From contig UPZS01000034.1 in the NCBI GenBank assembly GCA_900538905.1, positions 1-24,748 on the forward strand: a stretch of DNA of 24,748 bases, written 5' to 3'. Origin of the DNA: an uncultured Sutterella sp. (GTDB lineage: Bacteria > Pseudomonadota > Gammaproteobacteria > Burkholderiales > Burkholderiaceae_F). This document shows positions 7,489 through 14,984 of the stretch, in pieces (the stretch's first letter is position 1; each line of letters begins with the position of its first letter). A program made the position numbers and the translations under genes. Under the pieces are notes generated by a model that did not search any database, was not told the DNA's origin, and was given only the letters and a program-made list of their open reading frames with translations.

Positions 7489-8073
7489 TTAAGCCGTTAC
7501 TCGAACGTGCTTGCGAAGAAAGTCGTCTATCACGGTTTCGAGCAGAGTTACCAACGTCATCGCAACATCGTTGTCCGGCTGCTTGGCTTCGAGCTCGGCT
7601 CTCACCCAAGGCACCCAAGAAAGGTGCTTCTCGGCAAAGGAAACCGCGGCGTCAGCGTGACCGGGCGCGGCAAGAAGACGCGCCCAGAAAGCCAGCAGCA
7701 CACCGAGATGATCGGCCGGCTCATGCAATGCCGCTTCGGGAGCAAGGCCGAAATCGCTCATCACCTGCAAGACCTCATCGCGCGGCTCCTGCATCACCAG
7801 TCCCGTCACCGCCACGCTTTGATGCGGCGTCACGGAACCTTCGCCGACGCAAAACGCACGTGTCCAGCAGCGGGACTGCTCCTCAATCGAGCTTTCCCGC
7901 AATACATGTGCTGCCTGACAAGCTGCCTTGGCCACGGTTTGAGGCCCTTCAGACAACGTCTGCATCATTGCGGTAAGACTCGCGCAAATCGAGTCATCCG
8001 CACCTTTGAGCAGCCAGTCAGAAAAAGTAAGCGCCGCAAGAGCCGTCACACGATCGGAAAGATGTTCGGTCAC
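7489..8073 (-). CDS. TorD/DmsD-family molybdoenzyme chaperone
   Basis: A 194-aa all-helical cytoplasmic chaperone of the TorD/DmsD family, which binds the Tat signal of its molybdoenzyme and holds it until cofactor loading is complete. The family signature E-P-x-D-H-L is present as HEPADHLGVLLAF (117-129), and length is typical. The start is GTG at 8073, preceded by TAAGGAG that overlaps the stop codon of the ferredoxin gene, 14 nt away, indicating coupling. Its partner is very likely the DmsA-like protein two genes upstream. It is diverged enough that I cannot choose between TorD and DmsD names. Confidence 0.85.
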   Translation of the reverse strand: MTEHLSDRVTALAALTFSDWLLKGADDSICASLTAMMQTLSEGPQTVAKAACQAAHVLRESSIEEQSRCWTRAFCVGEGSVTPHQSVAVTGLVMQEPRDEVLQVMSDFGLAPEAALHEPADHLGVLLAFWARLLAAPGHADAAVSFAEKHLSWVPWVRAELEAKQPDNDVAMTLVTLLETVIDDFLRKHVRVTA

Positions 8074-8087
8074 TTGTGTTTCACTCC

Positions 8088-8804
8088 TTACTTCACAAAG
8101 GTCTTCCGAGCCTCATAAAGCACATTGGGCTTTGTCTGTTCGACAAGTTTGCGCGGCACGCCCACGGCATCAAACGTTGCATTGGGATGCAGCTTTTTGA
8201 GTTCCTCAATCGGCCCGCACTCCAAAGCACGACCGGGACAGGATGCCACGCAGGCGGGCTTAAGTCCGACACGCAGACGATCGACGCACATGTCGCACTT
8301 GGTCATGTGAGGATGCTCGGGCGTACCCATCTGTGTTTTTTCCAACGCCTCGAAGTATTGCGGCGCACCCCAGGGGCAGGCCTTCGCACAAGCTCCGCAA
8401 CCGATGCACTTGGCGCTGTCGACAATGACTGCACCGAATTCCTTTTCCTTGGAAATCGCCTTGACGGGACAAACCTTTACGCAGGCCGGATCATTGCAGT
8501 GGTTGCATGACATGGAAAGCGGCACCACCTCGACGTCCGGAGCTCGTTTTCCAAACTCAAAGAACGTCACGCGACGCCAGTTTTCCTTCATGTCAAAACG
8601 CCGCAAAAAGGCATAGTTCGATGCTTTATCGGATGTTCCGGCTTTCCAGTCCCTCGGCGTTTCCAAACTCTTTAAAGAATTGTCCGTCAGCCCATTGAGC
8701 TTGGCGTCGCCGCGACGTCCCTCGTTCCACTCTTTGCAGGCAACCGTACATGTGGCGCAGCCCAAGCATCGCTTCTGGTTAAAGTAAAAACCCCACTGTG
8801 TCAT
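8088..8804 (-). CDS. dmsB: DmsB-like four-cluster ferredoxin subunit
   Basis: A 238-aa electron-transfer subunit with four Cys groups for four [4Fe-4S] clusters: CLGCATCTVAC (13-23), CNHCNDPACVKVC (100-112), CIGCGACAKAC (133-143) and CDMC...CVASC (170-189). It has no signal of its own, as expected for DmsB-type subunits that are exported with the Tat-bearing catalytic subunit. The frame extends to 8867, but the ATG at 8804 follows GAGGA at a good distance and gives the canonical start MTQWGFYFNQKRCLGC. It lies 43 nt after the dmsA-like stop and 14 nt before torD. It would pass electrons from a quinol dehydrogenase anchor to the Mo subunit, but no DmsC/NrfD-type anchor gene is next to it. Confidence 0.93.
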   Translation of the reverse strand: MTQWGFYFNQKRCLGCATCTVACKEWNEGRRGDAKLNGLTDNSLKSLETPRDWKAGTSDKASNYAFLRRFDMKENWRRVTFFEFGKRAPDVEVVPLSMSCNHCNDPACVKVCPVKAISKEKEFGAVIVDSAKCIGCGACAKACPWGAPQYFEALEKTQMGTPEHPHMTKCDMCVDRLRVGLKPACVASCPGRALECGPIEELKKLHPNATFDAVGVPRKLVEQTKPNVLYEARKTFVK

Positions 8805-8847
8805 TTTCGTATTCCTCGACGTATTCGTTGATGATCTGCTTGAGCCG

Positions 8848-11496
8848 TTAGGCGGGCAATGTTGCACTCACTTCACACACACAACCGCCGGCGGCAAAGC
8901 CGCCCGACTTCGATGTCTGCAGATGCAGGTAGGGGTCGCTCGCTCCGATGTCTCGGTCGATCGTCAGCGTATTGACGGCCCCGCCCACGTCAACGGGCAC
9001 ACGATGGCAAACGGCCTTGCCCGTACCGGCTGCGTCAAAGTAGGCGTCAAAGAATTCGGTTTGACTCGGCTGATACCAGGCGCCTTCACCGATCGATACG
9101 ACTCCGGGCAATTGACGTACGGTGACTTTGGCTGGAAGTTTGATGCAACCTGCTTCGGTGTAGACATAAACGTCGGCACCGTCCTTGATACCGCGCGCTG
9201 CCGCGTCGTCAGGATGCATTGTGACGGCGTGCGGGAAAACGTCCTGGATCATCGTCGTGTTGTCAAAGGACGAATGCGAACGATTGGGCATATGCGGCGT
9301 CGTGTACTGCAGCGTATAGCGACGACCCGAAGCATGAGGCGTTTTCTCGAGAATGTCTTCGTAGCCGTCGGCCGGGCGCACGTACTGGGCACGAGCCACA
9401 CCGGCCTGAACGCGACCGCGCTGCGCAAGCCAGGGGGAATAGAAATTGATGCGGCCGGTATCCGTCGGGAATTCTCCGGGCGCGAATTTGGCCGCTGCAA
9501 TCACACTCTTTTCGGGCGGAACGGGCAGCTGCAGGTTGGCCTTTTCAAGCATCTCCTCAAACGTGGGAAGCTTCATGTCGGGATCGACCGACTTGTAGGC
9601 TTCAGGCAACTTCGTACCCTGCCACTGAATGCGCATCACATCATGGTCCGTCATGCCGTGGCGTCCCCAATCCAGACCGAGTCGCTCAGCGATCATCTCG
9701 TTGATGGTAACGTCGCTCTTGGCCTCGTACATAGGATTGACGACGGCGTTGACCACGTTCATGTCGGTCTTGACACGACTGCCCGTAAAGAAGCTCTCTT
9801 CGAGGTGCGTCACCACCGGAAGGACGAGATTGGAATAACGCGCCGTCGTACTCATGAAGCGTTCGTAGCTTACGACATAGTCGAGTTTTTTCCAGGCAAG
9901 AATCTTGGGATTGATGGAAGAGCGCTGATTAAACGGGTCGGCTGAACCGCCGCCGCGCCAAACCATATCAATTTCAATCTTGGCGTCGGGCCCCAGATCG
10001 ATACCGTTGATGCCGAGCACGTCGGCTCGAATTTGTTCGGGCGTACGCGAATCGCGGCCTGTCAGCAACACTTTGCTTTGCATGTACTGAGAAAACAGCA
10101 ATGCGCTGTGCTTTTTCCCCTTGCACAGGGCGGGCGCCTTGCCGAGCTTGACCGCCATACCGTCAACGGGAGCCAGAGCGCCGATGCCGCCGCCTCGAAC
10201 CGTTGCGTTGCCGGTCATAGCCGCCAGACACAGGAGCAGCCATACATGGTACATGCCGTTGCCCGTACGTTGCGCACCACCGCAAGTCCATGTCGAATGC
10301 AAACAAGCGGGCTTGGTCTTGGCATAGGTCACAGCCAGTGCCTCGATGGTTTCAGCCTGAACACCCGACAGGAGAGATGCCCAGCGCAACACGCCCTCTT
10401 CCCCGCCGTGTTCACGATTGAGTTCATCGAGATACTCCACAAACGACTGTCCTTTAGGCGTCGTAAACGTGGTTCCCTTCCATGGCTTGCCCGTGATTGG
10501 ATCTTTCGCAGGAGAATGACTGACAACCGTGTCACCCGGGAAAAAGCCGAAGCAATACTTGCGGATATACGCTTCATCGTGCAAACCGCGCCGATAAATC
10601 GTATTGGCCATGGCTGCCAGGATGGCACTGTCAGTCCCGGGACGCGGCGCAATCCACGGCGTAATGCCCGGGGCTCCCGTTGCCATGGCGCCTACCGTGC
10701 CCGTGTAGCGCGGATCAACCACCACGATCGGAATGCCCTTTTCTCTGGCCTTGGTCATGATGAAAGGCAGATGCGGCGACGTTGTTTGCGGGTCGGCACC
10801 CCAAACGATGATGAACTTGGAATTGAGCATGTCAATTGACGGATGCCCGTTGACGCCCTTACCGAGTGCGTTAAAGAGCGCATCCATTTCGTTGCCGGCC
10901 GAGTGATGGCCCCAGCACGAAACGTACGGGCCGAGGAAAGCAAGCGGCGTGCTGCCAACCTCCCAGATGGGGATGTAGCCCAATTCCTTCTGGCGAGCTC
11001 TCGCCTTTTCGATATGCTCGCATGCACGGTCAATAGCTTCATCCCAGGAAATGCGCTTGAAGCCCGCAAGATTGCCGCGTTCGATCGTTTGAAGAAGCGG
11101 ATACTTCAGACGGTCGGGAGCGTACAGGCGTTTACGTTCGGCATAACCCTTCATGCAGGCGCGACGCTGCATCTTACCGATCGATTCGTCCGTCTTGGCT
11201 GCTTCGCAACGCGGAACGTCACCGGCCGAGGTCAACGCAAGCAGTCTTCCGTTTTTGACATGGGCCTTCAACATGCACTGCCCGTGGCAATGAATTTCGT
11301 GATAGGTATTGACGACTTTGACGCTTTTGTCGAGCGTTTCGGCTGGCTTAGCACCGAGAACGTCCAGATCGGTCTTGGCAAGAGCCTGTGTCCAGCAGGA
11401 CAGAGATGAGACGGCCGCCGCAGCGGACGTCATCTTAAGAAACTGACGACGTGTGGAGGGAAGAGCGCAACGGCTCTGTTGTTCGGATTTGCTCAT
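8848..11496 (-). CDS. dmsA: DmsA-like molybdopterin oxidoreductase, Tat-exported catalytic subunit
   Basis: An 882-aa Mo-bisMGD enzyme of the DMSO reductase family, DmsA branch. The Tat signal is STRRQFLKMTSAAAAVSSLS (14-33). The N-terminal [4Fe-4S] site reads H66-x3-C70-x3-C74...C114, followed by LYAPDRLKYPL as in DmsA. In E. coli DmsA the first ligand is Cys, so His66 is a departure. The likely Mo ligand is Ser199 in GHHSAGNE, aligned with the DmsA DYSSAQ serine. Later blocks match DmsA too: VDPRYTGT, RPGTD, MVWRGGGSADPFNQ, and the C-terminal GVVSIGEGAWYQP and VNTLTIDRDIG...HLQ. AGGAG lies upstream of the ATG at 11496. Substrate is probably an S-oxide, N-oxide or related acceptor, not decidable here. 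It heads a set with dmsB, torD and a two-component system. Confidence 0.92.
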   Translation of the reverse strand: MSKSEQQSRCALPSTRRQFLKMTSAAAAVSSLSCWTQALAKTDLDVLGAKPAETLDKSVKVVNTYHEIHCHGQCMLKAHVKNGRLLALTSAGDVPRCEAAKTDESIGKMQRRACMKGYAERKRLYAPDRLKYPLLQTIERGNLAGFKRISWDEAIDRACEHIEKARARQKELGYIPIWEVGSTPLAFLGPYVSCWGHHSAGNEMDALFNALGKGVNGHPSIDMLNSKFIIVWGADPQTTSPHLPFIMTKAREKGIPIVVVDPRYTGTVGAMATGAPGITPWIAPRPGTDSAILAAMANTIYRRGLHDEAYIRKYCFGFFPGDTVVSHSPAKDPITGKPWKGTTFTTPKGQSFVEYLDELNREHGGEEGVLRWASLLSGVQAETIEALAVTYAKTKPACLHSTWTCGGAQRTGNGMYHVWLLLCLAAMTGNATVRGGGIGALAPVDGMAVKLGKAPALCKGKKHSALLFSQYMQSKVLLTGRDSRTPEQIRADVLGINGIDLGPDAKIEIDMVWRGGGSADPFNQRSSINPKILAWKKLDYVVSYERFMSTTARYSNLVLPVVTHLEESFFTGSRVKTDMNVVNAVVNPMYEAKSDVTINEMIAERLGLDWGRHGMTDHDVMRIQWQGTKLPEAYKSVDPDMKLPTFEEMLEKANLQLPVPPEKSVIAAAKFAPGEFPTDTGRINFYSPWLAQRGRVQAGVARAQYVRPADGYEDILEKTPHASGRRYTLQYTTPHMPNRSHSSFDNTTMIQDVFPHAVTMHPDDAAARGIKDGADVYVYTEAGCIKLPAKVTVRQLPGVVSIGEGAWYQPSQTEFFDAYFDAAGTGKAVCHRVPVDVGGAVNTLTIDRDIGASDPYLHLQTSKSGGFAAGGCVCEVSATLPA

Positions 11497-11616
11497 GCGA
11501 TTCTCCTGTTTTGGGGCAGAGAAGCTGCCGAGACCTTCTTGTTTTTGTGAGTACTCGGCTCCATGGTTGCATCTTGGCCTGCCGGAGTAATTTCGACAAC
11601 TGTCCCAAAGTGCAGT

Positions 11617-11645
11617 TATTCCTTTTCGGAATAGCGAATCCGCTA
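11617..11645. terminator. Two small adjoining hairpins between lysR and dmsA
   Basis: TATTCC (11617-11622) / GGAATA (11628-11633) and TAGCG (11632-11636) / CGCTA (11641-11645) lie in the 174-nt gap between the second lysR stop and the dmsA start. They are short and without a clear T run, so they may be a weak terminator for lysR or regulatory sites for dmsA. Confidence 0.25.
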
Positions 11646-11670
11646 AAACGTTGACGTCCGTCCCCTAAAC

Positions 11671-12630
11671 TTAATGCGCGTCTGTAAGAGACCTGCGAGC
11701 AAACGTTCGGCGCGCTGCGTCAAGCCCTTCCGTCTGCGCCCAGCATTCGATCAAATACTGTTCCAAGCGGCGAATATGCGTGTTGTGTTCCGTGTGAGGA
11801 TGTTTCAAAAGCCAGACCGGGCGTGCAGCGATTCGCCAGTCTTCCAAAACCAGTGTCAATCTGCCGGTTTTCAAAAGCGAACTGATCTGCCACAGCGGCA
11901 CACCGACCGCGTAACCGGCACCGGCCAGGGCAGCAGCAGCAAGCGCTCCGGCGTTATTCACCCGCATTGTCGGCTCCACCCAAATGGCTACGCTCTCATC
12001 TTTGCCGAGCATCAGCGTTCGTCCGCTTCGTTCCGCAATAATCGGTCGTTTTTGAAGATCCTCCGGGACGCGCACTGCGCTTTGCGTTTTTAAAAAGTCG
12101 GGTGCCACAGCAATGCCGCGCTGCACGAACCCTAAAGCCGTCGCAAGAACTCGCGCGTTCGGTAGAACATCTTCACAGACAAAAAGGTCGTAGCCGATCA
12201 TGTCCACGGGCATCGTATCGGCGTACTGTTCCACCATCACGGTCAATCCCTGCGAAGCCGGAAGGCTGCCGAATCGTGCCGTCCACTGCACAAAAAGCTC
12301 GGCCAAGGAAGCCGGAACCGCAAGCCGCAGTTCGGTGCCGACACCCTTTTTGCTTGTGCTTTGCAGCACTCGGTCGAATGCTTGAATCACGGCGATCGCT
12401 TCTTTGTAGCGCTGCACACCCGCCCATGTCGGTTTGACGCCGCGCTTGCTGCGTTGCAGGAGCGGTTCACCCAGACAATTTTCAAGTTCTCCGATTTCGC
12501 GGCTGACAAACGCCACATCGGTTTGAAACACATCGGCCGTCCGCAAAAAAGAGCCCTGCTCGACAGCTGTTGTAAACACACGCCACATCCGCAGCGTCGG
12601 CGTTTTGAGCTTTTTATCTTTTCCTACCAT
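11671..12630 (-). CDS. LysR-family transcriptional regulator (second of a tandem pair)
   Basis: A 319-aa LysR-type regulator. The N-terminal winged helix reads TLRMWRVFTTAVEQGSFLRT...FQTDVAFVSREIGELENCLG, with LLQRSKRGVKPTWAG at the wing, followed by a diverged effector domain (about 100-300). The frame is open to 12678, but AGGA 8 nt before the ATG at 12630 and the match to family N-termini favour that start. The ATG overlaps the last 7 nt of the upstream lysR, so translation is coupled. A target cannot be named: candidates are the dmsA set downstream and the dcuC-abgA operon. Confidence 0.87.
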   Translation of the reverse strand: MVGKDKKLKTPTLRMWRVFTTAVEQGSFLRTADVFQTDVAFVSREIGELENCLGEPLLQRSKRGVKPTWAGVQRYKEAIAVIQAFDRVLQSTSKKGVGTELRLAVPASLAELFVQWTARFGSLPASQGLTVMVEQYADTMPVDMIGYDLFVCEDVLPNARVLATALGFVQRGIAVAPDFLKTQSAVRVPEDLQKRPIIAERSGRTLMLGKDESVAIWVEPTMRVNNAGALAAAALAGAGYAVGVPLWQISSLLKTGRLTLVLEDWRIAARPVWLLKHPHTEHNTHIRRLEQYLIECWAQTEGLDAARRTFARRSLTDAH

Positions 12631-13562
12631 TCGCCCGGTCCTCTTTCGTGAATGGTGAGCTCCGGATGCGTATGCCACTTGTTCTCAATGAAATCGGCAA
12701 GTTCCTGAACAACGGCCCGAACGGGACGGTTCACGGGTAAAAGCATGCTCACAGGTGTTTCATCGGGAATCCAATCGGAAAGAACTTCCACCAGTCTGCC
12801 CCGGCGCACATACTCGAGCGTGTCGTAACGAAAGGCATGAACGGCAATGCCCGCGCCCGCCAGCGCTGCCGAGCGGGCTGCCGCATGATCGTGCAGTCGC
12901 AATCGTGGCAGATACGGGATCACGACGCGTTCCTTGCCGCGGTGCACGACCAAAGGTCTGCCGTCCAACAGGTCGTTGCCACCCAAAAGCGAGTGATGTA
13001 TGAGGTCTTCCGGAGAATGCGGCACGCCGTGTTCGGCAAGATACCGGGGCGAGGCCACCATCATGCGCTGCATGAAGCCCAGGTGCCGCGTAATGACTCG
13101 CTCGCAGGGGAAAAGTCCGTGACTGATGCGCAGGTCGCACCCGTGAGGCATCATCCGCACCGGTCCCAGCGTCAACGTCAGATCAATGACAACGTCGGGA
13201 TGCCTGCTCTCGAAAGCCGTGATCCATCCGATGAGGAGGCCGTTTCCGATGGAGCTCGGCGCCGAGATACGTATCGGGTCCGTCTGCGTTTTCGCACTCG
13301 GAACAGCTCGATTGCAGAGTTGCCGGAATCGCTTCATGCAATCTTCGATCGGTTCGAGCAGCCGTATGCCTCGAGAATTGAGTTTGACGCCATTGGTTTC
13401 TCGTTCGAACAACGACCCGCCCATCATCTTTTCAAACCCGACAAGCCGGCGCGAAGCTGCCGAAGGCGATATCGAAAGTTCCTGAGCGGCCGCTGCCACG
13501 GAGCCCGTCCGGACCGCCGCCAGAAAGACTTCAAAGTATTGGGTTTCGTCAACCGTCCGCAT
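12624..13562 (-). CDS. LysR-family transcriptional regulator (first of a tandem pair)
   Basis: A 312-aa LysR-type regulator. The HTH is well conserved: YFEVFLAAVRTGSVAAAAQ, LSISPSAASRRLVGFEKMMG, LFERETNGVKLNSRG. The effector domain has GAGIAVHAFRYDTLEYVRRG and LVEVLSDW, usual for the LysR group that ends its ligand domain with this motif. It is divergent from dcuC with 130 nt between start codons, the classic LysR arrangement, so regulation of dcuC-abgA is the natural inference. No strong Shine-Dalgarno precedes the ATG at 13562, so its translation may be low. Confidence 0.9.
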   Translation of the reverse strand: MRTVDETQYFEVFLAAVRTGSVAAAAQELSISPSAASRRLVGFEKMMGGSLFERETNGVKLNSRGIRLLEPIEDCMKRFRQLCNRAVPSAKTQTDPIRISAPSSIGNGLLIGWITAFESRHPDVVIDLTLTLGPVRMMPHGCDLRISHGLFPCERVITRHLGFMQRMMVASPRYLAEHGVPHSPEDLIHHSLLGGNDLLDGRPLVVHRGKERVVIPYLPRLRLHDHAAARSAALAGAGIAVHAFRYDTLEYVRRGRLVEVLSDWIPDETPVSMLLPVNRPVRAVVQELADFIENKWHTHPELTIHERGPGEW

Positions 13563-13621
13563 GGTTGCGTTAAGAACAAAACAGTGTTGCCTAATAGGGA
13601 CTTACTGCAATTGTACGGAAC

Positions 13622-13634
13622 TTCGAAAATTGAA
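13622..13634. promoter_or_regulatory. Possible LysR-type T-N11-A box
   Basis: TTC-N7-GAA (13622-13634) is a short dyad of the T-N11-A form, located in the 130-nt divergent region between lysR and dcuC, about 59 nt before the dcuC start. Such short motifs are common by chance; only its position supports it. Confidence 0.25.
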
Positions 13635-13692
13635 TTGGGGCAAAACGATCGCGTTTTCCTCACCAGAAGAATCAACCATAGGAGAAGCTGAC

Positions 13693-14955
13693 ATGACCGT
13701 TACTTCCTGGATTGCTCTGGCGGTTGTAGCTGTTACGGTCTGGGCGCTCATCAAGCGCTATGAAACACGACTGGTCCTCATCACCGCCGGCCTGTTTCTA
13801 GCCTGCATTTCCTTCACCCCGATGCAGGCGCTCAACGCCTTCGCAAAATCCATGACCAATTCTGGCCTCATCATGGCAATCTGCTCGGCAATGGGTTTTG
13901 CTCTTGTCATTCAAATGACCAAGTGTGACGTGCATCTGGTCAAATTGCTCTCGGCACCGCTTTCCAAACTCGGCTTTGTGCTGATTCCGGCGGCTACCGC
14001 CATCACCTATTTCATTTGTATAGCGATTCCGTCGGCTGCCGGCTGCGCCGCTGCCGTCGGTCCGACACTCATTCCGATCATGCTGCGCGCGGGCATCAGT
14101 AAAGAAGGAACGGCAGCGGCGATTCTGGCCGGCACCTTCGGCTCCATGCTCTCGCCCGGTTTGTCCCACAACCCCTTCGTAGCCAAAATGGCCGGCATCG
14201 GCGTCATGGACGTCATCGGTCTTCATATGCCATACACCTTGGTGTGCGGCGTGATCTCTCTAGTCGGCGTCTCGATTGTCTGCTTTGCGTTGGGCGACTA
14301 TAAGAAAGGACGGACCGAAGAAGCTCAGACTGCCGTTTCCGACGATATCGGGCGCTGCAACATTCTCAAAGCAATTGCGCCGCTCATTCCTGTCGCTCTG
14401 CTTGTGACGGGCAATCTATGGCTTCCCGCCATCAAAATGGGCGTAGCTCAGGCCATGCTGATCGGTGCCATCTATACACTTGCCGTCACGCTTGCCAATC
14501 CGCAGGAATTCTCCAAGAAGTTCTTCGTCGGCATGGGCAAAGGCTACGGCGACGTTCTGGGCATCATCATTGCCGCGGGTGTTTTCGCTGCCGGTCTGAC
14601 GGCTTCAGGGCTCGTGGCCGTCTTTATCGATCTGCTCAAGCACTCCAATGAAATTGCCCGCTGGGGCGGCTCGATCGGCCCGTTTGTCATGGGCGTGATT
14701 ACGGGGTCGGGCGACGCAGCGGCGTTTGCCTTCAATGAAGCTGTCACGCCGCACGCCGAAAGCTTCGGCATGCAGGTTCCGACACTTGGCGCCATGGCTG
14801 CACTTTCGGGTGCCCTCGGTCGAACCATGAGCCCGATTTCGGGCGTTGCAATCGTCATTTGCGGTCTCACGATGGTCAATCCCATCGAACTCACCAAGCG
14901 CCTGGCTCTGCCGATGTGCGTGTGCGTGATCTTCGTTGCGTTGGCAATGGTCTAA
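13693..14955 (+). CDS. dcuC: DcuC-family C4-dicarboxylate / anion transporter
   Basis: A 420-aa polytopic membrane protein with about ten to twelve hydrophobic helices, matching the DcuC family of anaerobic C4-dicarboxylate carriers (uptake, exchange or efflux of succinate-like anions). Conserved-looking stretches are IPSAAGCAAAVGPTLIPIML and GTFGSMLSPGLSHNPFVAKM in the first half and GVITGSGDAAAFAFNEAVTP in the second. The frame opens at 13561, but AGGAG at 13680-13684 sets the start at 13693. It is shorter than E. coli DcuC (461 aa). The abgA-like gene follows after 29 nt, so here the carrier may move the amidohydrolase's substrate or product instead of a respiratory dicarboxylate. It takes the place that AbgT holds in the E. 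coli abg operon. Confidence 0.83.
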   Translation: MTVTSWIALAVVAVTVWALIKRYETRLVLITAGLFLACISFTPMQALNAFAKSMTNSGLIMAICSAMGFALVIQMTKCDVHLVKLLSAPLSKLGFVLIPAATAITYFICIAIPSAAGCAAAVGPTLIPIMLRAGISKEGTAAAILAGTFGSMLSPGLSHNPFVAKMAGIGVMDVIGLHMPYTLVCGVISLVGVSIVCFALGDYKKGRTEEAQTAVSDDIGRCNILKAIAPLIPVALLVTGNLWLPAIKMGVAQAMLIGAIYTLAVTLANPQEFSKKFFVGMGKGYGDVLGIIIAAGVFAAGLTASGLVAVFIDLLKHSNEIARWGGSIGPFVMGVITGSGDAAAFAFNEAVTPHAESFGMQVPTLGAMAALSGALGRTMSPISGVAIVICGLTMVNPIELTKRLALPMCVCVIFVALAMV

Positions 14956-14984
14956 CCGCTCGTTTTCTGTTGGAGTTAAGAATC

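Noticed and set aside
8923..9945. 340-aa plus-strand frame inside the dmsA-like gene
   Set aside because: Antisense shadow; composition rich in Arg/His/Val as expected for reversed coding sequence, with no family motifs.
8848..11496. Naming the molybdoenzyme tetrathionate reductase TtrA because of the TtrS-like sensor
   Set aside because: The sequence blocks follow DmsA, and the ferredoxin partner is DmsB-like.
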